Assembly (NCBI GenBank): GCA_041602035.1
Contig: JBFIHA010000010.1
Location: 1-64,000 of the forward strand
Reading direction: 5' to 3'
Length of the DNA: 64,000 nucleotides
From: JAOTVV01 sp041602035
GTDB taxonomy: Bacteria > Gemmatimonadota > Gemmatimonadetes > Gemmatimonadales > GWC2-71-9
A program made the translations under genes and the position numbers. The notes beneath the pieces are model-generated. The model was not told where the DNA came from. It saw only the letters and a list, made by a program, of their open reading frames with translations, and did no database searches. Shown one piece after another: positions 41,258-50,306 of this stretch. Numbering within the stretch: the first letter of the stretch is position 1; each line of letters opens with the position of its first letter.

Positions 41258-43270
41258 ATGAACCGCACACAAGCTGAGGGACGGATCCGGGAGTTGCGGG
41301 CGGCAGTGCGGCATCACGACTACCTGTACTATGTGAAGGACGCCCCGGAAGTCACCGACGAGGACTACGACCGGCTGTTCCAAGAGCTGGTCGCCCTGGA
41401 GGAGCGGTTTCCGGACCTCCGCACCCCGGACTCCCCCACCCAACGCGTCGCCGGCACCCCGCTCGACAAGTTCCCGTCGGTGGAGCACGCTGCGCCGCTC
41501 CTCAGCCTGGATTCGAGTCAGGAAATCGACGCGCTCAGGCGGTTTGATGAGCGGCTGCGGAAGGCGTTGGGCGCCGAGATCGCCTACGTGCTCGAGCCCA
41601 AGCTCGACGGTGCCTCGGTCGAGCTCGTGTACGAGGAGGGCGTGTTGGTGCGGGCATCCACACGTGGTGATGGCCGGACAGGCGAAGGCATCACCGAGAA
41701 CATCCGAACCATCCGGACGGCACCGCTCCGGCTCCGGGGCGACGCCCCGCCCCCACCATCGTTCCTCGCCGTGCGGGGAGAAGTCATCATGCGCGCTGCG
41801 GCGTTCGAGCAGCTGAACGAAGGACTGCTCGAGCAGGGACGGGAGCCGTTTGCCAATCCCCGGAACGCGGCCGCGGGCTCGCTGCGTCAGCTCGATCCGC
41901 AAGTGACGGCGAGTCGCCCGCTCGACCTCTACGTCTACGACGTACTCGCGGCAGACGATTCCCCTCTCGACACGCAGTGGATGGTGTTGACGGCGCTGGG
42001 GCACTGGGGATTTCCTGTGAACGATCTGGTACGTCACGCTCGCGTTGTCGACGATATCGTCGCCTATCACGGCGAGTTGGCCGGGCAGCGGGATGACCTG
42101 GCCTACGAGATCGACGGGGTCGTGGTGAAGCTCGACAATCTGGCCGCTCGCGAGCGGGTGGGCGAGACGTCTCGTCACCCGCGGTGGGCGTTCGCGTTCA
42201 AATTTCCGCCGCGCAAGGAAGTAACCCGCGTGCTCGCGATCGTGCCGTCCGTGGGCCGCACGGGCGTCGTGACGCCGGTGGCCGTGCTCCGGCCGGTCGA
42301 GCTCGCCGGCGTGACCGTGAGCCGGGCGAGCCTGCACAACCGGGAGGAGGTTGCCCGCAAGGACATTCGTGAGGGTGATCGGGTGCGGATTCAGCGGGCC
42401 GGTGACGTCATCCCGCAGGTAGTCGAGCGACTCGCGGAACCCGGACGGCAGCGGGCTCGGCGATTCCGGATGCCGGATGCGTGCCCGTCGTGCAGCACAT
42501 CGCTGATCGAACGTGGTCCCTACACGATCTGCCCCAATAGCTTCGCATGCCCGGCACAGCTGGCGGGCCGCATCCAGCATTTCGCCTCCCGCGACGCGCT
42601 GGATATCGAGGGACTCGGTGAAGAGACCGCGAAACAGTTGGTCGCGGAGGGTCTCGTCCGCCAGTTGCCTGATCTGTTCGATCTCCGACCGGAACAGCTC
42701 GTGACGCTGGAGGGGTTCGCCGCGAAGTCTGCCGCCAAGCTGGTCGACGGGATCCACCAGGCCTCCGTGGTGGATCTGCCCCGACTGCTGCTGGGCCTCG
42801 GCATCCCGGAAGTCGGAGTTGCCGTGGCCAACGATCTCGCACGCCACTTCGGGTCGGTCGAGGCGGTACGGTCGGCGAGCTTGGAACAGCTCGAGGCAGT
42901 CCCCGGCGTGGGGCCCAAGATGAGCGAGCACATCGCGGGGTTCTTCCGCAACCCTCGGCATGCGAAGCTGCTCGACCGGTTGTTGGGGAAGCTGACCGTG
43001 CGGGAGACCGGAGGACCCGCCGCCACGGTTCTGGAGGACATCAAGATCGTCTTCACCGGCGGACTGCAGCGCTTCTCGCGGCGAGAAGGCAAGGCTCTCG
43101 TGGAATCCCTCGGCGGTCGGGTGACCAGCGCGGTTAGCGCGGAGACGGGGTATCTCGTTCATGGAGCCAACCCGGGATCCAAGTACGACGAGGCGCTGCG
43201 GCTGGGGATCCCGATGCTCAGTGAAGACGAGTTCCTCGATCTTCTGCGGTCGAAGGGCGTGGAGGTCTGA
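41258..43270 (+). CDS. ligA: NAD-dependent DNA ligase
   Basis: A 670-residue ligase of normal LigA length. The adenylated Lys115 is in LEPKLDGAS; VEHAAPLLSLDSSQ and NPRNAAAGSLRQL are also family blocks. The Zn finger cysteines C409, C412, C425 and C431 (CPSC and later CPNSFAC) have a slightly shorter middle loop than usual. The C-terminus has helix-hairpin-helix repeats and a BRCT domain (EDIKIVFTGGLQRFSRREG). It seals nicks in replication and repair. polX follows with no gap. The start ATG has no strong ribosome site. Confidence 0.96.
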   Translation: MNRTQAEGRIRELRAAVRHHDYLYYVKDAPEVTDEDYDRLFQELVALEERFPDLRTPDSPTQRVAGTPLDKFPSVEHAAPLLSLDSSQEIDALRRFDERLRKALGAEIAYVLEPKLDGASVELVYEEGVLVRASTRGDGRTGEGITENIRTIRTAPLRLRGDAPPPPSFLAVRGEVIMRAAAFEQLNEGLLEQGREPFANPRNAAAGSLRQLDPQVTASRPLDLYVYDVLAADDSPLDTQWMVLTALGHWGFPVNDLVRHARVVDDIVAYHGELAGQRDDLAYEIDGVVVKLDNLAARERVGETSRHPRWAFAFKFPPRKEVTRVLAIVPSVGRTGVVTPVAVLRPVELAGVTVSRASLHNREEVARKDIREGDRVRIQRAGDVIPQVVERLAEPGRQRARRFRMPDACPSCSTSLIERGPYTICPNSFACPAQLAGRIQHFASRDALDIEGLGEETAKQLVAEGLVRQLPDLFDLRPEQLVTLEGFAAKSAAKLVDGIHQASVVDLPRLLLGLGIPEVGVAVANDLARHFGSVEAVRSASLEQLEAVPGVGPKMSEHIAGFFRNPRHAKLLDRLLGKLTVRETGGPAATVLEDIKIVFTGGLQRFSRREGKALVESLGGRVTSAVSAETGYLVHGANPGSKYDEALRLGIPMLSEDEFLDLLRSKGVEV

Positions 43271-45022
43271 GTGGAGAACGTCGAGATCGCGGCGGTGCTC
43301 GAGGAAGTCGCGACACTCCTCGAGATTAAGGGTGCCAACCCGTTCCGAATTCGCGCCTACCAGAACGCGGCTCGCACGGTGGAGGAGCACTCGACCCCGC
43401 TCAGGAAGATGGTCGAGGATGGCGCGGCACTCACGGGCCTTTCGGGGATCGGGAAGGAGATCGCCGCCCACATTACGGAACTCGTGCGGGACGGCCGACT
43501 CACCGTGTTCGACGAGCTCACCGCCGAGATTCCGCGCTCCCTGATCGAGCTCACTCGGCTTCCAGGTGTGGGGGCCAAGAAGGCGCGCAAGCTATGGGAA
43601 ACGCTCGGGATCGAGACCATCGAAGCCCTGCACACGGCCGCACAGGCCGGACAGGTTGCCGAGCTCGACGGGTTCGGCGAGAAGAGCCAGCAGAAGATCC
43701 TAACGGGCATCGAGGCGTATCGTCGTCGTCAGGGGCGGTTCAAAATCGCCGATGCCGACCAGCACGTGGAGCCGCTCGTTGGCTATCTGCGCCAGCACGA
43801 GGCTGTGCAGCGGCTCGAGGTCGCCGGCAGCTATCGTCGCCGCCGGGAAACGGTCGGGGACATCGACCTCCTGGCCATCACCGATGAGCCGGGCCCGGTG
43901 ATGGACCGGTTCACGGCGTACCCCGAGGTGCGCAAGGTCGAGTTGGCGGGTGACACCAAGGGCACGGTGGTGCTGCGGTCGGGACTCCAGGTCGACCTCC
44001 GCCTTCTACCGCCCCAGAGCTACGGAGCGGCGCTGCAGTACTTCACGGGATCCAAGGAGCATAATGTCCGGCTGCGGAAGCGGGCAGTCGCGAAGGGGCT
44101 GCGCGTCTCGGAGTACGGCGTGTTCCGGGTGACCGATGCCGAGGCCGACTCCGACGATCCGCTCGCCGGCACCATGGTCGCCGGTCGCGACGAGGCGGAA
44201 GTCTATGCAGCACTCGAGCTGCCGTGGATTGCCCCTGAATTGCGCGAAGATCGTGGCGAGATCGCCGCGGCCGAGCGCAATGCGCTCCCGGAGCTGATCA
44301 CGCTCGATGACCTCAGGGGCGATCTCCAGATGCACTCCACCTGGTCGGACGGCAAGAACTCGATCGAGGAGATGCTCGACGCGTGTCTCGCGCGGGGCTA
44401 CGACTATTTCGCGATCACGGATCACAGCAAGGCGCTCGCCATGACGGGTGGGCTGGATGCAGAGAAGCTGGCGGCACAGTGGGAGGAGATCGACGAGATT
44501 GCGTCGCGCCGGCCGGAGATCCGGATCTTGAAGGGCATGGAGGTCGATATCCTGCGCGACGGTCGCCTCGATTTGGAAGACGAGCTGCTCGAGCGACTCG
44601 ATGTCGTGCTCGTGTCGGTCCATTCGTTGTTGGATCTCCCGCCAACCCAACAGACAGAGCGTATCCTAACGGCGGTCCGGCACCCGGCGGTGAATATCCT
44701 GGCGCATCCCACCGGCAGACAGATCAACCGTCGAGATCCGATGCAATTCGATCTCGAAGCAGTACTCCAGTGCGCCTCGGAGCACGACGTGATCGTCGAA
44801 CTGAACGCGCATCCGGATCGTCTCGACCTCAAGGATTCGCATCTCATTCGCGCCAAAGAGTTGGCGCTCAAGGTCGTGATCAGCACCGACGCGCACCGGA
44901 TCGGTGATCTCGATCTCATGCGGTACGGCGTGGATCAAGCGCGACGGGCCTGGCTCAGCACGCACGACGTCGTGAATACCTTTCCGTTGAAGCGGTTGCT
45001 CCGGACCCTGCAGAAGCAATGA
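43271..45022 (+). CDS. polX: DNA polymerase X with PHP exonuclease domain
   Basis: A 583-residue family X polymerase. It begins with helix-hairpin-helix repeats (GIGKEIAAHITELVRDG, LTRLPGVGAKKARKLW), has the catalytic Asp197 and Asp199 in VGDIDLLAI and a third acidic residue in VDLRLL, and ends with a PHP domain starting at LQMHSTWSDG (His355) and including ITDHSKA. The PHP part gives 3'-5' exonuclease or AP-site processing; together with LigA it could complete base-excision gap repair. The stop of ligA and the GTG start adjoin as TGAGTG. It may also have DNA-end roles. Confidence 0.93.
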   Translation: MENVEIAAVLEEVATLLEIKGANPFRIRAYQNAARTVEEHSTPLRKMVEDGAALTGLSGIGKEIAAHITELVRDGRLTVFDELTAEIPRSLIELTRLPGVGAKKARKLWETLGIETIEALHTAAQAGQVAELDGFGEKSQQKILTGIEAYRRRQGRFKIADADQHVEPLVGYLRQHEAVQRLEVAGSYRRRRETVGDIDLLAITDEPGPVMDRFTAYPEVRKVELAGDTKGTVVLRSGLQVDLRLLPPQSYGAALQYFTGSKEHNVRLRKRAVAKGLRVSEYGVFRVTDAEADSDDPLAGTMVAGRDEAEVYAALELPWIAPELREDRGEIAAAERNALPELITLDDLRGDLQMHSTWSDGKNSIEEMLDACLARGYDYFAITDHSKALAMTGGLDAEKLAAQWEEIDEIASRRPEIRILKGMEVDILRDGRLDLEDELLERLDVVLVSVHSLLDLPPTQQTERILTAVRHPAVNILAHPTGRQINRRDPMQFDLEAVLQCASEHDVIVELNAHPDRLDLKDSHLIRAKELALKVVISTDAHRIGDLDLMRYGVDQARRAWLSTHDVVNTFPLKRLLRTLQKQ

Positions 45023-45051
45023 TTGCGTCGCTGGAGCGATGGCTCTACTGT
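45023..45051 (+). promoter_or_regulatory. Candidate promoter for the CDGSH gene
   Basis: TTGCGT (45023-45028), 17 bases, then TACTGT (45046-45051). It lies directly after the polX stop and 44 bases before the CDGSH start. The match is partial, so it is a candidate only. Confidence 0.4.
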
Positions 45052-45095
45052 GCGTTCAGTCGAACGTTCACCAATTCTCGGGATACGGAGCGACC

Positions 45096-45284
45096 ATGAG
45101 CGTGACGATCAAAGCCCGCAAGGACGGTCCCTATCTGGTGACGGGGGTTTGCGTGCTCACCGATCATGAGGGAACGGTCATCGAGACGAAGGAAAACTTC
45201 GCCCTGTGCCGCTGCGGTGCGTCGACGAACAAGCCGTTCTGCGACGGATCCCACAAGCAGGTCGGTTTCAGCAGCGATCGGTGA
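45096..45284 (+). CDS. CDGSH iron-sulfur domain protein
   Basis: A 62-residue protein with the complete CDGSH signature CRCGASTNKPFCDGSH, in which three Cys and one His hold a [2Fe-2S] cluster. The N-terminal strand VTIKARKDGPYLVTG matches the family. Such proteins transfer clusters or electrons. GGAG stands 6 bases before ATG 45096; a longer frame from 45039 contains no extra conserved part. It lies between polX and corA with its own candidate promoter and a hairpin after it. Confidence 0.9.
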   Translation: MSVTIKARKDGPYLVTGVCVLTDHEGTVIETKENFALCRCGASTNKPFCDGSHKQVGFSSDR

Positions 45285-45291
45285 CCCACGG

Positions 45292-45328
45292 CCTGGCTCC
45301 CGGCCCACGCCTTCCGGGAACCGCCAGG
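45292..45328 (+). terminator. Long bulged hairpin between the CDGSH gene and corA
   Basis: CCTGGC-TCCCGG (45292-45303) pairs with CCGGGA (45314-45319) and GCCAGG (45323-45328), leaving the three bases ACC bulged and a 10-base loop. It starts 7 bases after the stop. There is no T-run. It probably terminates the CDGSH transcript. Confidence 0.55.
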
Positions 45329-45364
45329 ACGTCGTGCCCCTGATTCAAGTCTAGGGAGATAGCC

Positions 45365-46450
45365 ATGGAAGAGCTGTTCCACCGTCGTTCGGCCCGGATT
45401 GGGCAGGGACCCGGCAACCTGCACCACATGGGTCCCGCGCGCACCGAGCCCGTTCGCATCAGCCTCATCGACTACAATGCCGAACGTTTTGACGACCGGG
45501 AGGTCACGACAATCGACGAGTGCACCGAGTGCATGAGCCCGTCGAGCGTCACGTGGGTGAACGTCGACGGCGTGCACGATCCGACGGTCCTCGAGAGGAT
45601 CGGTGAGAAACTGAACCTCCATCAGCTGCTCTTGGAAGACGTTGCCCACACCGATCAGCGCCCGAAACTCGAGGATTTCGACGATCGACTCTACATCGTG
45701 ATGCGGATGCTGACTGTGTCGCGAGTGGAGAATGACGATGAGCAGGAGGAGTTCCGCGTCGCCAGCGAGCAGATCAGCCTAGTGCTGGGTCCCACTTTCG
45801 TGCTCACGTTCCAAGAAGACCCGGTCGATGTGTTCGAGCCGGTCCGTCGCCGCCTTCGAGAGAACAAGGGCAAGATTCGCAAGATGGGTGCGGACTACCT
45901 GGCCTATGCCTTGTTGGACGTCGTGGTCGACAACTACTTCACCGTGCTCGAGCTGTTTGGTGATCAGGCCGAGGAGCTGGAAGAGGAAGTGATGGAGAAC
46001 CCCACGAGCGAGACGCTGCGCGACGTGCAGCACATGAAGCGGGCATTGATCCAGATGCGACGGGCCGTGTGGCCGCTCCGGGACGTGCTCAACGTGATGA
46101 TTCGGGGCGACTCGCGGCTGATACGCAAGCCGACGATCGTGTTCCTTCGGGACGTATACGACCACACGATTCGTGTCGTCGACGTCATGGAGAGCTTCCG
46201 GGAGATGGTGGGAGGACTGATCGACATCTATCTCTCGACCGTGAGCAACCGGATGAACGAGGTGATGAAGGTCCTCACCATCATGGCGACGATCTTCATT
46301 CCACTCACATTCATCGCAGGCATCTACGGCATGAACTTCGACAACATACCGGAGCTGCACTGGTCCTGGGGATACTGGTACGTGTGGGCGATGATGCTGA
46401 CCGTCGGAGCGATCATGCTGCTGTATTTCCGACGCAAGCACTGGTTGTGA
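45365..46450 (+). CDS. corA: Magnesium/cobalt transporter CorA
   Basis: A 361-residue protein with a large soluble N-domain, the stalk helix and two C-terminal helices. The second-last helix ends in the ion-selecting motif AGIYGMNFDN (Gly-Met-Asn), preceded by VLTIMATIFIPLTFI, and the protein ends in a basic RRKHWL. It forms a pentameric channel for Mg2+ or Co2+ in the inner membrane. GGGAGA lies before ATG 45365. It seems to be its own unit, between two hairpins. Confidence 0.95.
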   Translation: MEELFHRRSARIGQGPGNLHHMGPARTEPVRISLIDYNAERFDDREVTTIDECTECMSPSSVTWVNVDGVHDPTVLERIGEKLNLHQLLLEDVAHTDQRPKLEDFDDRLYIVMRMLTVSRVENDDEQEEFRVASEQISLVLGPTFVLTFQEDPVDVFEPVRRRLRENKGKIRKMGADYLAYALLDVVVDNYFTVLELFGDQAEELEEEVMENPTSETLRDVQHMKRALIQMRRAVWPLRDVLNVMIRGDSRLIRKPTIVFLRDVYDHTIRVVDVMESFREMVGGLIDIYLSTVSNRMNEVMKVLTIMATIFIPLTFIAGIYGMNFDNIPELHWSWGYWYVWAMMLTVGAIMLLYFRRKHWL

Positions 46451-46488
46451 CGTTGCACCGACCCGGCGCCTAGAGTTAGCTTCCTCCT

Positions 46489-46504
46489 CCCGGCCGCCGC
46501 CGGG
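46489..46504 (+). terminator. GC-rich hairpin with short T-run after corA
   Basis: CCCGGC (46489-46494) and GCCGGG (46499-46504) form a 6-bp stem with loop CGCC, followed by TTT. It lies 38 bases after the corA stop and 40 before etfB. This is the most rho-independent-like terminator in the window. Confidence 0.6.
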
Positions 46505-46543
46505 TTTCGAGATACGTAACATCAAGTAATACAAGAGGTTACC

Positions 46544-47296
46544 GTGAAGATAGCTGTGTGTGTGAAGCGGGTACCGGACTCGGAGGCCCGCATCAAGATC
46601 GACGCCAGCGGGAAGGCGATCGACGAGGGTGGCGTGAAGTTCGTCCTGAACCCGTATGAGGAGTTTGCCGTCGAGGAGGCGCTCAAACTCAACGAAGCGG
46701 CCGGGTCCGGCGAAGTCGTCGTGATCTCCGTGGGCAACGACGCATCGCAGGAAACCATCCGCACGGCGCTCGCAATGGGGGCCGACCGGGGGGTGTTGTT
46801 GAAGACGGAGCACGTCCCGCTCGATCCGTTGCCCGTGGCGAAGGTGCTGGCCGCCGAACTCGCGGACGGCGGGTACGATCTCGTCCTCTTCGGCAAGCTC
46901 GCGATCGATGACTACAGCCACGGCATCGGCCCGATGGTGGCGGAGCTGTTGGAGTTGCCCTGCGTGAGCGCGATCTCGAAGCTCGAGGTGAGCGGTGATA
47001 AGGGGAAAGCCGAGCGTGAGATCGAAGGGGGGGTAGAGGTTGTTGAGTTTCCGCTGCCCGCCGTGCTCACGGCAGACAAGGGACTGAACGAGCCCCGGTA
47101 TCCAGCCCTGCGCGGCATCATGCTCGCTAAGAAGAAGCCCTTGGAAGTCAAGGACGTGACGCTCGAGGCTGCGGGGCTCGAAATGCTGAGTCTGAGCTAC
47201 CCGCCCGAGAGGAAAGCGGGCCGCATCGTCGGCGAGGGAGCCGCCGCGGTTCCAGCCCTGGTCGAAGCACTCAAGAACGAAGCGAAGGTACTCTGA
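46544..47296 (+). CDS. etfB: Electron transfer flavoprotein beta subunit
   Basis: A 250-residue ETF beta: VKRVPDSEARIKIDASG at the start, the conserved NPYEEFAVEEALKL and GADRGVLLK, then FGKLAIDDYSHGIGPMVAEL and VLTADKGLNEPRYPALRGI. It binds AMP and, with EtfA, takes electrons from acyl-CoA dehydrogenases. GTG 46544 has AGAGG upstream. Its stop overlaps the etfA start in TGATG. The pair faces the gene for its probable quinone reductase. Confidence 0.95.
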   Translation: MKIAVCVKRVPDSEARIKIDASGKAIDEGGVKFVLNPYEEFAVEEALKLNEAAGSGEVVVISVGNDASQETIRTALAMGADRGVLLKTEHVPLDPLPVAKVLAAELADGGYDLVLFGKLAIDDYSHGIGPMVAELLELPCVSAISKLEVSGDKGKAEREIEGGVEVVEFPLPAVLTADKGLNEPRYPALRGIMLAKKKPLEVKDVTLEAAGLEMLSLSYPPERKAGRIVGEGAAAVPALVEALKNEAKVL

Positions 47297-48261
47297 TGCC
47301 GAACGTGCTCGCGATTCTCGAACAACGTGGCGGCAACATCAAGCGCGTGTCTCACGAGGTGCTGACGGCGGCGCGGGTGTTGGCCGATGGGATGGGTGGT
47401 GGGGTCGATGGGCTGGTCGTGGGTGGACCTGGGGTGGCCACGGAGGGGTTGGGGGCGTTCGGGGCTGACAAGGTACTCGTGGCGTCAGACGCCTCGCTCA
47501 CCAACTATCAGGCGGACCGGTATGCCGCCATCGCCGCGGACCAGGTGCGGGCTGGGAGCTATGCGGCGGCGCTCGTGTCCGCCACGGCGCTCGGCAAGGA
47601 TCTCGCTCCGCGGCTGGCTGCCCGGCTGGCCTGCCCCTTCGCCTCGGATGTGACGGCGGTGAAGTACAACGGCGGCATCACTGTCACCCGACCTCTCTAC
47701 GCAGGCAAGGCGAATACCACGCTCAAGATCCTTGCCAGTCCGTGTGTGATTTCGGTCCGATCCAATGCGGTCACGCCGGTGGCGAACGCTAAGCCGGGCA
47801 CGGTGGAGTCGGTTGCCGTGAGCGCGGGCGAGCCCCGGGCGCGGACCGTCGAAATCAAGCAACCCGAGCGGGTAGCGCTTGACGTGGCGGAGGCATCGAT
47901 CATCGTGTCGGGCGGACGGGGGTTGAAGGGACCCGAACACTTCGCCCTCATTGAGGACCTTGCCAACGCACTGGGTGGGGCGGTCGGTGCCTCACGGGCG
48001 GTCGTGGATGCGGGATGGCGCCCTCACGCCGAGCAGGTGGGGCAGACCGGAAAGACCGTGAGCCCCAACCTGTACGTTGCCATCGGCATCTCCGGGGCGA
48101 TTCAGCACCTCGCGGGCATGCGGACCGCCAAGACTATCGTCGCGGTCAACAAGGATCCGGACGCGCCGATCTTCAAGGTCGCCGACTACGGGATCGTGGG
48201 CGACCTCTTTGAAGTCGTGCCCAAACTCACCGAGGAGATCAAGAAGGCGCGCGACGGGTAG
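47296..48261 (+). CDS. etfA: Electron transfer flavoprotein alpha subunit
   Basis: A 321-residue ETF alpha with the FAD-binding C-terminal domain: IIVSGGRGLKGPEHFALIE, GASRAVVDAGWRPHAEQVGQ, TGKTVSPNLYVAIGISGAIQ and AVNKDPDAPIFKVADYGIVG. With EtfB it ferries electrons to a quinone oxidoreductase. The start overlaps the etfB stop. The next gene, 39 bases away and convergent, encodes a membrane Fe-S protein likely to accept these electrons. Confidence 0.96.
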   Translation: MPNVLAILEQRGGNIKRVSHEVLTAARVLADGMGGGVDGLVVGGPGVATEGLGAFGADKVLVASDASLTNYQADRYAAIAADQVRAGSYAAALVSATALGKDLAPRLAARLACPFASDVTAVKYNGGITVTRPLYAGKANTTLKILASPCVISVRSNAVTPVANAKPGTVESVAVSAGEPRARTVEIKQPERVALDVAEASIIVSGGRGLKGPEHFALIEDLANALGGAVGASRAVVDAGWRPHAEQVGQTGKTVSPNLYVAIGISGAIQHLAGMRTAKTIVAVNKDPDAPIFKVADYGIVGDLFEVVPKLTEEIKKARDG

Positions 48262-48300
48262 CCACCCGCAGGCGAACGTCATCCGTGCGACTGAGACACC

Positions 48301-50169
48301 TTAGTTCCCTGCGGACGCGTCCAGACGGTCAGCGAGGATCGAGGCCACATCCCAGATGCGGGTCTGTTCGTCCCGCACCACGCCCAGCATCCGGTGACAT
48401 CCCGGACAGCCGGTTACCACTGCGGTCTGTCCCGTCGCCTTGATTTGCGCCCAGCGTTTCTGATTCACCTTTGCGGGTGAGTCCCAGAGGAATCCACCCC
48501 CGCCGCCACCGCAGCACGCCGTCGGGAATGCCGCGGCGCTAGACGCCGGCTGGTGTAGCGTGACCCCAACCGAGGTGAGGAGCTTGCGCATCCCGGCGTG
48601 CTCGGCGTTGTGTACCACTTTGCACGGGAGATGGAGGGCGGCGTCCATGGTGTGCGCCTTGAGCCTGAGCCTACCCGACTGAACGAGGTCGGCCAGAAAC
48701 GGCGTGTGGAGTCGAACGTCGCTGAAGTTCGCGCCGAATGCTCGATACTGGGTACGGATGGTATCTCGGCAGTGTGGGCAGATGGTGAGAATGGTGCGGC
48801 CCTGATCACCCCCGAGCGCGGCGGTCAGGAACGCGATGCGTTCTTGGGCCCACAGTGGCCAGTCTTCCATGAGACCGCCCCCGTGCAGCAGCCCCTCTCC
48901 CCAGCAGCGCTCTTCGGCAAGGACACCCCATCGCACCCGTGCAGCGTCCAGCAGTCTCCCAGTGGCCAGCACGATGGGCTGCACCTCCGGGCTGTTGCTT
49001 CCCTGGCATCCGAGGACGAAGAGGACGTCGTGCGTGTTGGGATCGAAGATCGGTAGCGCATGCTCCTGAAGGAATCGGCTCCGTTCGCTCTCGTCCTGGC
49101 CGAAGATGTTGCCGGACGACATCAGGGCCTTCATGGCGGTGTCGCGCAGCGCGCGTGGCGGATACAGGCCGTCCGTCATGAGGCGTCCCCGAATCTCGAG
49201 CCCGTTGCGTCCCGGCCGACACCCAGTGGGGCACGCCACCTCGCAGGCCCGACACTGGACACACGTGGCGGTGACATCTGGATCGATGAGCTGTGCCAGC
49301 TGCTCCGCCGACAGGGACGGGTCTTGGAGGGCCAGCACGAAATGTTCTCGTGGCTTCAGCTCAGGACCTGCCGGACACGCGTCGTTGCAGCGGCCGCACT
49401 GAATGCACGCGGCCGGGTCGAACAGCGCGCCAAGACCGAAGTCGATCACCCCGCCCGGCATCCCCAGCCGGGCCAGTTCGGCCTCCAGCTTCGACTCGTC
49501 CTCCAGGTCCATGTCCAAATCGTTCCCGAACACCGGCCGGTCGGACGGCACCTCGGTCATGTGCTTCAAGACCACGTTCACCGGCGCCAGAAACAGGTGG
49601 AGGTGCTTGCCGTAGGCGATGACGGCGGGGAAGACGGCCAGATCCAGGTAGTGCGCCCACCAGTTCACCCGACCGGACATGGAGACGAGTGGGAAGACCC
49701 GCTCCAGGAGGTGGGTAATCATGAGCAGGGCAATGAGGCCCAGGATCACTCCGGACTCCAGCGGGTGGGTGAGCTTCGCGCGTTCCAGGAGGTAGCGGCG
49801 GATGGCGAGCAGGACGATCGAGGCCAGGACCGCGACGGCGATTACGTCGAGGGTCCAGCCATACCAGTCGGGGGCGTTGATTTCGATGCCGAACCCGTAC
49901 AGGACATGGAGCACGCTCTTGGCGAGGAACGCCACCAGCCCGAAGAACAGCGGGAGGTGAAGCAGGCCAACCCACGGCCGATTCCGGAGCACCACCCGTT
50001 GGGTGAGCACCTCCCAGATGCCGGAGAACAGTCCGCCGGCGTTGACGATGTCGAGCTCCCCTCGCTTGGGCCACACGTGCCGCAGGCGACGCGACCACAA
50101 GACGTACGCGAAGCCGGCCACACTGGCCACCAACACGATCGCGACGAGCAACCGCTCGAGCCACTCCAT
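48301..50169 (-). CDS. Membrane Fe-S/CCG protein, probable ETF:menaquinone oxidoreductase
   Basis: A 622-residue protein. Residues 1-200 have about six transmembrane helices with heme-candidate His residues, resembling a NarI-like cytochrome b. Next come two [4Fe-4S] blocks (CIQCGRCNDACPAG near 255 and CVQCRACEVACPTG near 303), then two CCG domains of the HdrB kind (ICPHCRDTIRTQY, FPTACCGGGGGGF, GCPGCHRML). This is the design of the DUF224/EMO proteins that link ETF to menaquinone in several bacteria. It sits opposite etfBA, which supports that role. GAGGAGGGG precedes ATG 50169. Confidence 0.87.
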   Translation of the reverse strand: MEWLERLLVAIVLVASVAGFAYVLWSRRLRHVWPKRGELDIVNAGGLFSGIWEVLTQRVVLRNRPWVGLLHLPLFFGLVAFLAKSVLHVLYGFGIEINAPDWYGWTLDVIAVAVLASIVLLAIRRYLLERAKLTHPLESGVILGLIALLMITHLLERVFPLVSMSGRVNWWAHYLDLAVFPAVIAYGKHLHLFLAPVNVVLKHMTEVPSDRPVFGNDLDMDLEDESKLEAELARLGMPGGVIDFGLGALFDPAACIQCGRCNDACPAGPELKPREHFVLALQDPSLSAEQLAQLIDPDVTATCVQCRACEVACPTGCRPGRNGLEIRGRLMTDGLYPPRALRDTAMKALMSSGNIFGQDESERSRFLQEHALPIFDPNTHDVLFVLGCQGSNSPEVQPIVLATGRLLDAARVRWGVLAEERCWGEGLLHGGGLMEDWPLWAQERIAFLTAALGGDQGRTILTICPHCRDTIRTQYRAFGANFSDVRLHTPFLADLVQSGRLRLKAHTMDAALHLPCKVVHNAEHAGMRKLLTSVGVTLHQPASSAAAFPTACCGGGGGGFLWDSPAKVNQKRWAQIKATGQTAVVTGCPGCHRMLGVVRDEQTRIWDVASILADRLDASAGN

Positions 50170-50306
50170 ACGCGTCTCCCCTCCTCAACCCACCGTCGTA
50201 TCGGGTCCGCCCGGGTGCACGGCCGTTCCGATGCTCACCTCTCCCTCAGCAACACCTTAGCAAATTCCCCGCCGCTGCGCACGGCCCCCACCCGGCGATG
50301 CCTCCC

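Noticed and set aside
41240..43471. 743-codon minus-strand frame over ligA
   Set aside because: Antisense to intact LigA with all motifs; no domain in the shadow.
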